NCBI RefSeq assembly: GCF_008831285.2
Contig: NC_045145.1
Location: forward strand, 21,264,802 to 21,328,801
DNA from: Nymphaea colorata
Lineage: Eukaryota > Streptophyta > Magnoliopsida > Nymphaeales > Nymphaeaceae
Length of the DNA: 64,000 nt
Direction: 5' to 3'
Made by a program: the position numbers and the translations under genes. The notes below the pieces were generated by a model, which worked only from the letters and a program-made list of their open reading frames with translations, was not told the DNA's origin and made no database searches. Below, piece after piece: positions 60,930 to 64,000 of the stretch. The stretch's first letter is position 1. The number at the start of each line of letters is the position of its first letter.

Positions 60930-61440
60930 GTTGAGCCCGAGTTCAGTCAGCTCGAGCTCGGCTCGACTAATGAAACCTTGACCTCGACTCTTGCTCGGGC
61001 TCGAGAATAGCTCGACCGAAGCTGCTCGAGCTCGACTCGGTAGTTACATGTTGATTTCGAGCTCAACTCGATTAAGGCTCGACAAACTCGTTTGAACAAA
61101 ATTGATGCTCATCGTTACGTGTTGAGCTCGAGTTTGACTCGATTAAGGCTCGACAAACTTGTTTGAATAGAATTGACATTCATTGTTACCTGTTGAGTTC
61201 GATCTCGACTTGGTAAGGCTCGACGAACTCGTAAACTCGTTTGAAAATATCGACTTGATGAAGGCTCGACGAGTTCGATTAAGGCTCGACGAACTCGATT
61301 AAGGCTTAAGCTCGACTCGACAGTTACGTATTGAGCTCGAACTCAACTCGATTATTTGAACAAGTTGACTCATGAACTCGGGCTCGACTTGAATTCATTC
61401 ACAAGCCGAGCTTTAACGAGTCAAGCTCGACTCATTGTTC
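60930..61440. repeat. Degenerate CTCGA-rich minisatellite
   Basis: Variants of GAGCTCGACTCGATTAAGG and GGCTCGACAAACTCG recur about ten times over 500 bp with irregular spacing. Many TCGA sites allow local inverted pairing. No coding frame. Confidence 0.8.
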
Positions 61441-62073
61441 ACCCCTAAAGAAGGGGAGGCAGAGAGATTCCTTCTTTCTCTCTCATGTCTTCCATATAAG
61501 AGATGACTCTGGTGGACAGTTCCTATGACAGGCATGAACCAAGAGACAAGGTAAACACACACACACACTACGCGTTCATCTCTCGTGTCAATCAAGAGGG
61601 AAGTGATGTATAAGAGGAAGCGCTTCGCATGCTTCAACCCAAGCACCAAAGCAGCTCCGAACTAAGTAAGGGAAGGAGGCTTCATCTCCCCTCTTGGTAT
61701 GATCAAATATTTCTCTTACTCACCCAATTGGTATCCATTAAAGTATTAACAACACACTCCTTTTCCAGTACTTTCAATATAATAGTGAACTGATTTTCTT
61801 TATTTTGCTTTCAAAAACTAATGACTTTTGAAGCTGTAGAATCCTGCTTAAGGAATCTCTTTATCGTCTGATTATCCAAGAACAACCTTATTATGACATA
61901 ATTTTCCAGAAATTGTGGCCCCGGTCGTTTATAAAGTTGTGCCATTGAAAAATTCAGATTACATAAAACCATGTACTTCATTTTAACATGATTTGACACA
62001 TAAATACAAAAAGAGTAAAAAAATAACTCCTAGTTGATAGTTCAGTGGTTTCATTTATACCTCTCTCAACAAC

Positions 62074-62104
<31 letters not shown>

Positions 62105-62458
62105 CCCCACCTGACTGCTTCCTAGGGGTCATGTCTAGAGGCCGTGGCTCATTTCAGCTTGGTGGCGCATTTAGGAGGAGCGCAACAACAGAGTCTTCAG
62201 GGACACCTTCTCTTCGTCAGATTCTGTGGCTCGTCTTGGGTAAAGGGATGTCCAGTTTGCCATTCGGTTGAAGCGCCGCTGTCCGTCTGCGGCTGGGTGA
62301 CTGTGCCGCTCCATCTTTCCTCTCTCTTTTATTTTTCTGTGCATTGTATTGTATATTTCTTTTTCCTACTTTTGTTTTTGCGGTTTATTTTTTGTATATT
62401 GTTTTTGTACCCAAGGGACCTCTTGTCCCTAAATTTTGTTATATATATATATATATAT

Positions 62459-62490
<32 letters not shown>

Positions 62491-64000
62491 CTTCTGCGAG
62501 TATCAAATTATCAAGACAATTAAAGACCAAAAGAAGTCTTTGGATCCCCCGTGATCTGAATGAGGCCAACTACGGAAAGTTGTCTGTTGTTTTTGCTCTG
62601 TCCTATTAGTTATTCATTTGAAAATATATATAATCTGCTATGCATGCTGAAAGGAAAAGGATACCAATTTGACCTCTTCTTTGCCTAGCCGTATGGTTCC
62701 TTCTCTCTTTATGATACATCTTTTGTCAGTATCGTTCATTTACTGTTTTCTATTCAGCTTCTTTTTCTAACTAAAAGAGGTCCAGTCGATCTATAGTTTA
62801 AATAATAATGTCTTGTACTTTGGGAAATCTGAGCCAGCTTCAAACATTTTGAAAATATATTTCAGAACCCAACAAATTTTTATAATTTGGATCATTAAGG
62901 AGATCTTAACAACTCTTAGTTTGAGATAATTTAAAATAACTCCATCTACCTTTCTCCTCATAAACACTCACTAATTCAGCATTTAATGAGATGAAAAGTA
63001 GAACCAAAATGCCCTAAAAAAAGTTATTTTGTTAATGTTGATTGTTCTTCCATCAACCTCTTTTAGCTCTGTACAATACAATATTAGTGCATGACCAAAA
63101 TAATTGCATTGTTATAGACATAGTTAGTTATGCACGTTTTTTTTTTCTTGACAAGGTTGGAAAATTAGGTGCATTTTGTTGCTACCAACCAAAGAATCGA
63201 GGTGCACCGTTGAGAATAAAGTTAGGTGTATTTTTACTTATTTATGGCGGGCAATGGGCAATCTTGTCATTCGCTTAACTAAAAGTAAATTTCAGAAAGT
63301 ATAGTTGGACCTTAGGATCGGGTAAAAAATGTCTGACTACTTTTTTACCGGGTTCAAAGCTGCATCTTCGAAAAGAATGGCTTCGGTTTCCGATAGAATT
63401 ATTTGGACGATCAAACACGTTGCAAACATCCAATCAGTTGGCCTTTTGAAAACAAACTTAAATCACTTGCGAGGAAAGGTCATTTAGCAATATAATATAT
63501 AAAATGCCGTTTTTTCAAACTAAAGCACATAGCTTCAAAATATCACACTCCTCACCATCTTTTCATGTAATTACGATTGAATTTATATGTTTTTTTATTA
63601 TCATATCAGGTAGCAGGGCGTCTCTGTTCAGTAGACGCAGCCTTCAGTGTTCGACCCATCACACGTGAGTGTGTGAAGATGGTTTTTGCCTTTCAGAAAG
63701 GATGTTTTTCACCATGCGTTTCTGTCCTTGTAGAAAAGGGTTCTAGCTTATCAAAATTATTTTGAGGACTCCCCATCAGTTGTCAAAGAACACCTGATCA
63801 GTCCAACAGCTAAAGCACAGCGGCCGGCCATGCCGATGTAGCCGAGGGTGGCGCTGGGTGTGGATGTCCCTGGCTGGCACTCTCTCGGCAGCTGGCCTGT
63901 CGTCCTGTCAACTTGTGTCTCCTACCCAAGCGTCTTTATGGCTGGGACTGAGGTCTTGTAGGCCTTGGGCCCTTACAGTCTGGTTGCCGTCCGGTGTTTG
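61441..64000. other. Right end of the window, no supported gene
   Basis: CT microsatellites at 62077-62104 and about 62462-62491, the latter directly after a TA tract. Short frames at 62144-62554 and 63577-63765 have no recognisable domain. The last 200 nt are GC-richer and unassigned. Confidence 0.5.

Noticed and set aside
62144-62554. 136-codon + frame
   Set aside because: Half of it is the translation of TA and CT microsatellites.
1-64000. CRISPR array, rRNA, tRNA or operon features
   Set aside because: None seen. The direct repeats are microsatellites or degenerate minisatellites, and gene structures are eukaryotic.

Overview
The window is nuclear DNA of a flowering plant. It is AT-rich, has spliced GT-AG genes that resemble known angiosperm families, and has long intergenic stretches with microsatellites and MITE-like elements. 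I cannot fix the species. Nothing suggests a bacterium, organelle or virus.

Layout. 415-2340 (+) holds the last five exons of a Nudix hydrolase gene whose 5' end lies outside the window. 2.6-20.7 kb is the unusual part. It is a degenerate tandem array of a 3-4 kb unit carrying an intronless gene for an 82-85 residue protein with one hydrophobic segment. Four open copies lie on the + strand (6735, 9799, 14220, 19908), each about 100 nt downstream of a TATA box. Several units have lost the coding part. Between copies A and B, two nearly identical ~430-bp arms (7657-8081 and 8169-8601) face each other across an 87-nt loop. That loop is itself a decayed 5' leader of the same gene family. I do not recognise the protein family.

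24542-26227 (-) is a four-exon BODYGUARD-type alpha/beta hydrolase. 28518-37126 (-) encodes a protein with four MA3 domains (MRF/PDCD4-like). Its first coding intron is 5.5 kb and contains a 790-bp hAT-like element; its TATA promoter with a telomere-like motif lies at about 38.4-38.5 kb. 41491-47281 (+) encodes an uncharacterised coiled-coil protein with a basic tail. 49093-51500 (-) has at least five coding-looking exons of an unrecognised gene with no visible 5' part. 53370-57714 (-) is a complete 18-exon ERD6-like sugar transporter of 488 residues. 59.2-64 kb holds only repeats and unassigned sequence.

The conserved genes are unrelated housekeeping or metabolic genes with no evident joint pathway. 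The coherent local system is the small-protein array plus its inverted repeat. If the repeat is transcribed, it would make a long hairpin whose arms match sequence blocks elsewhere in the array.
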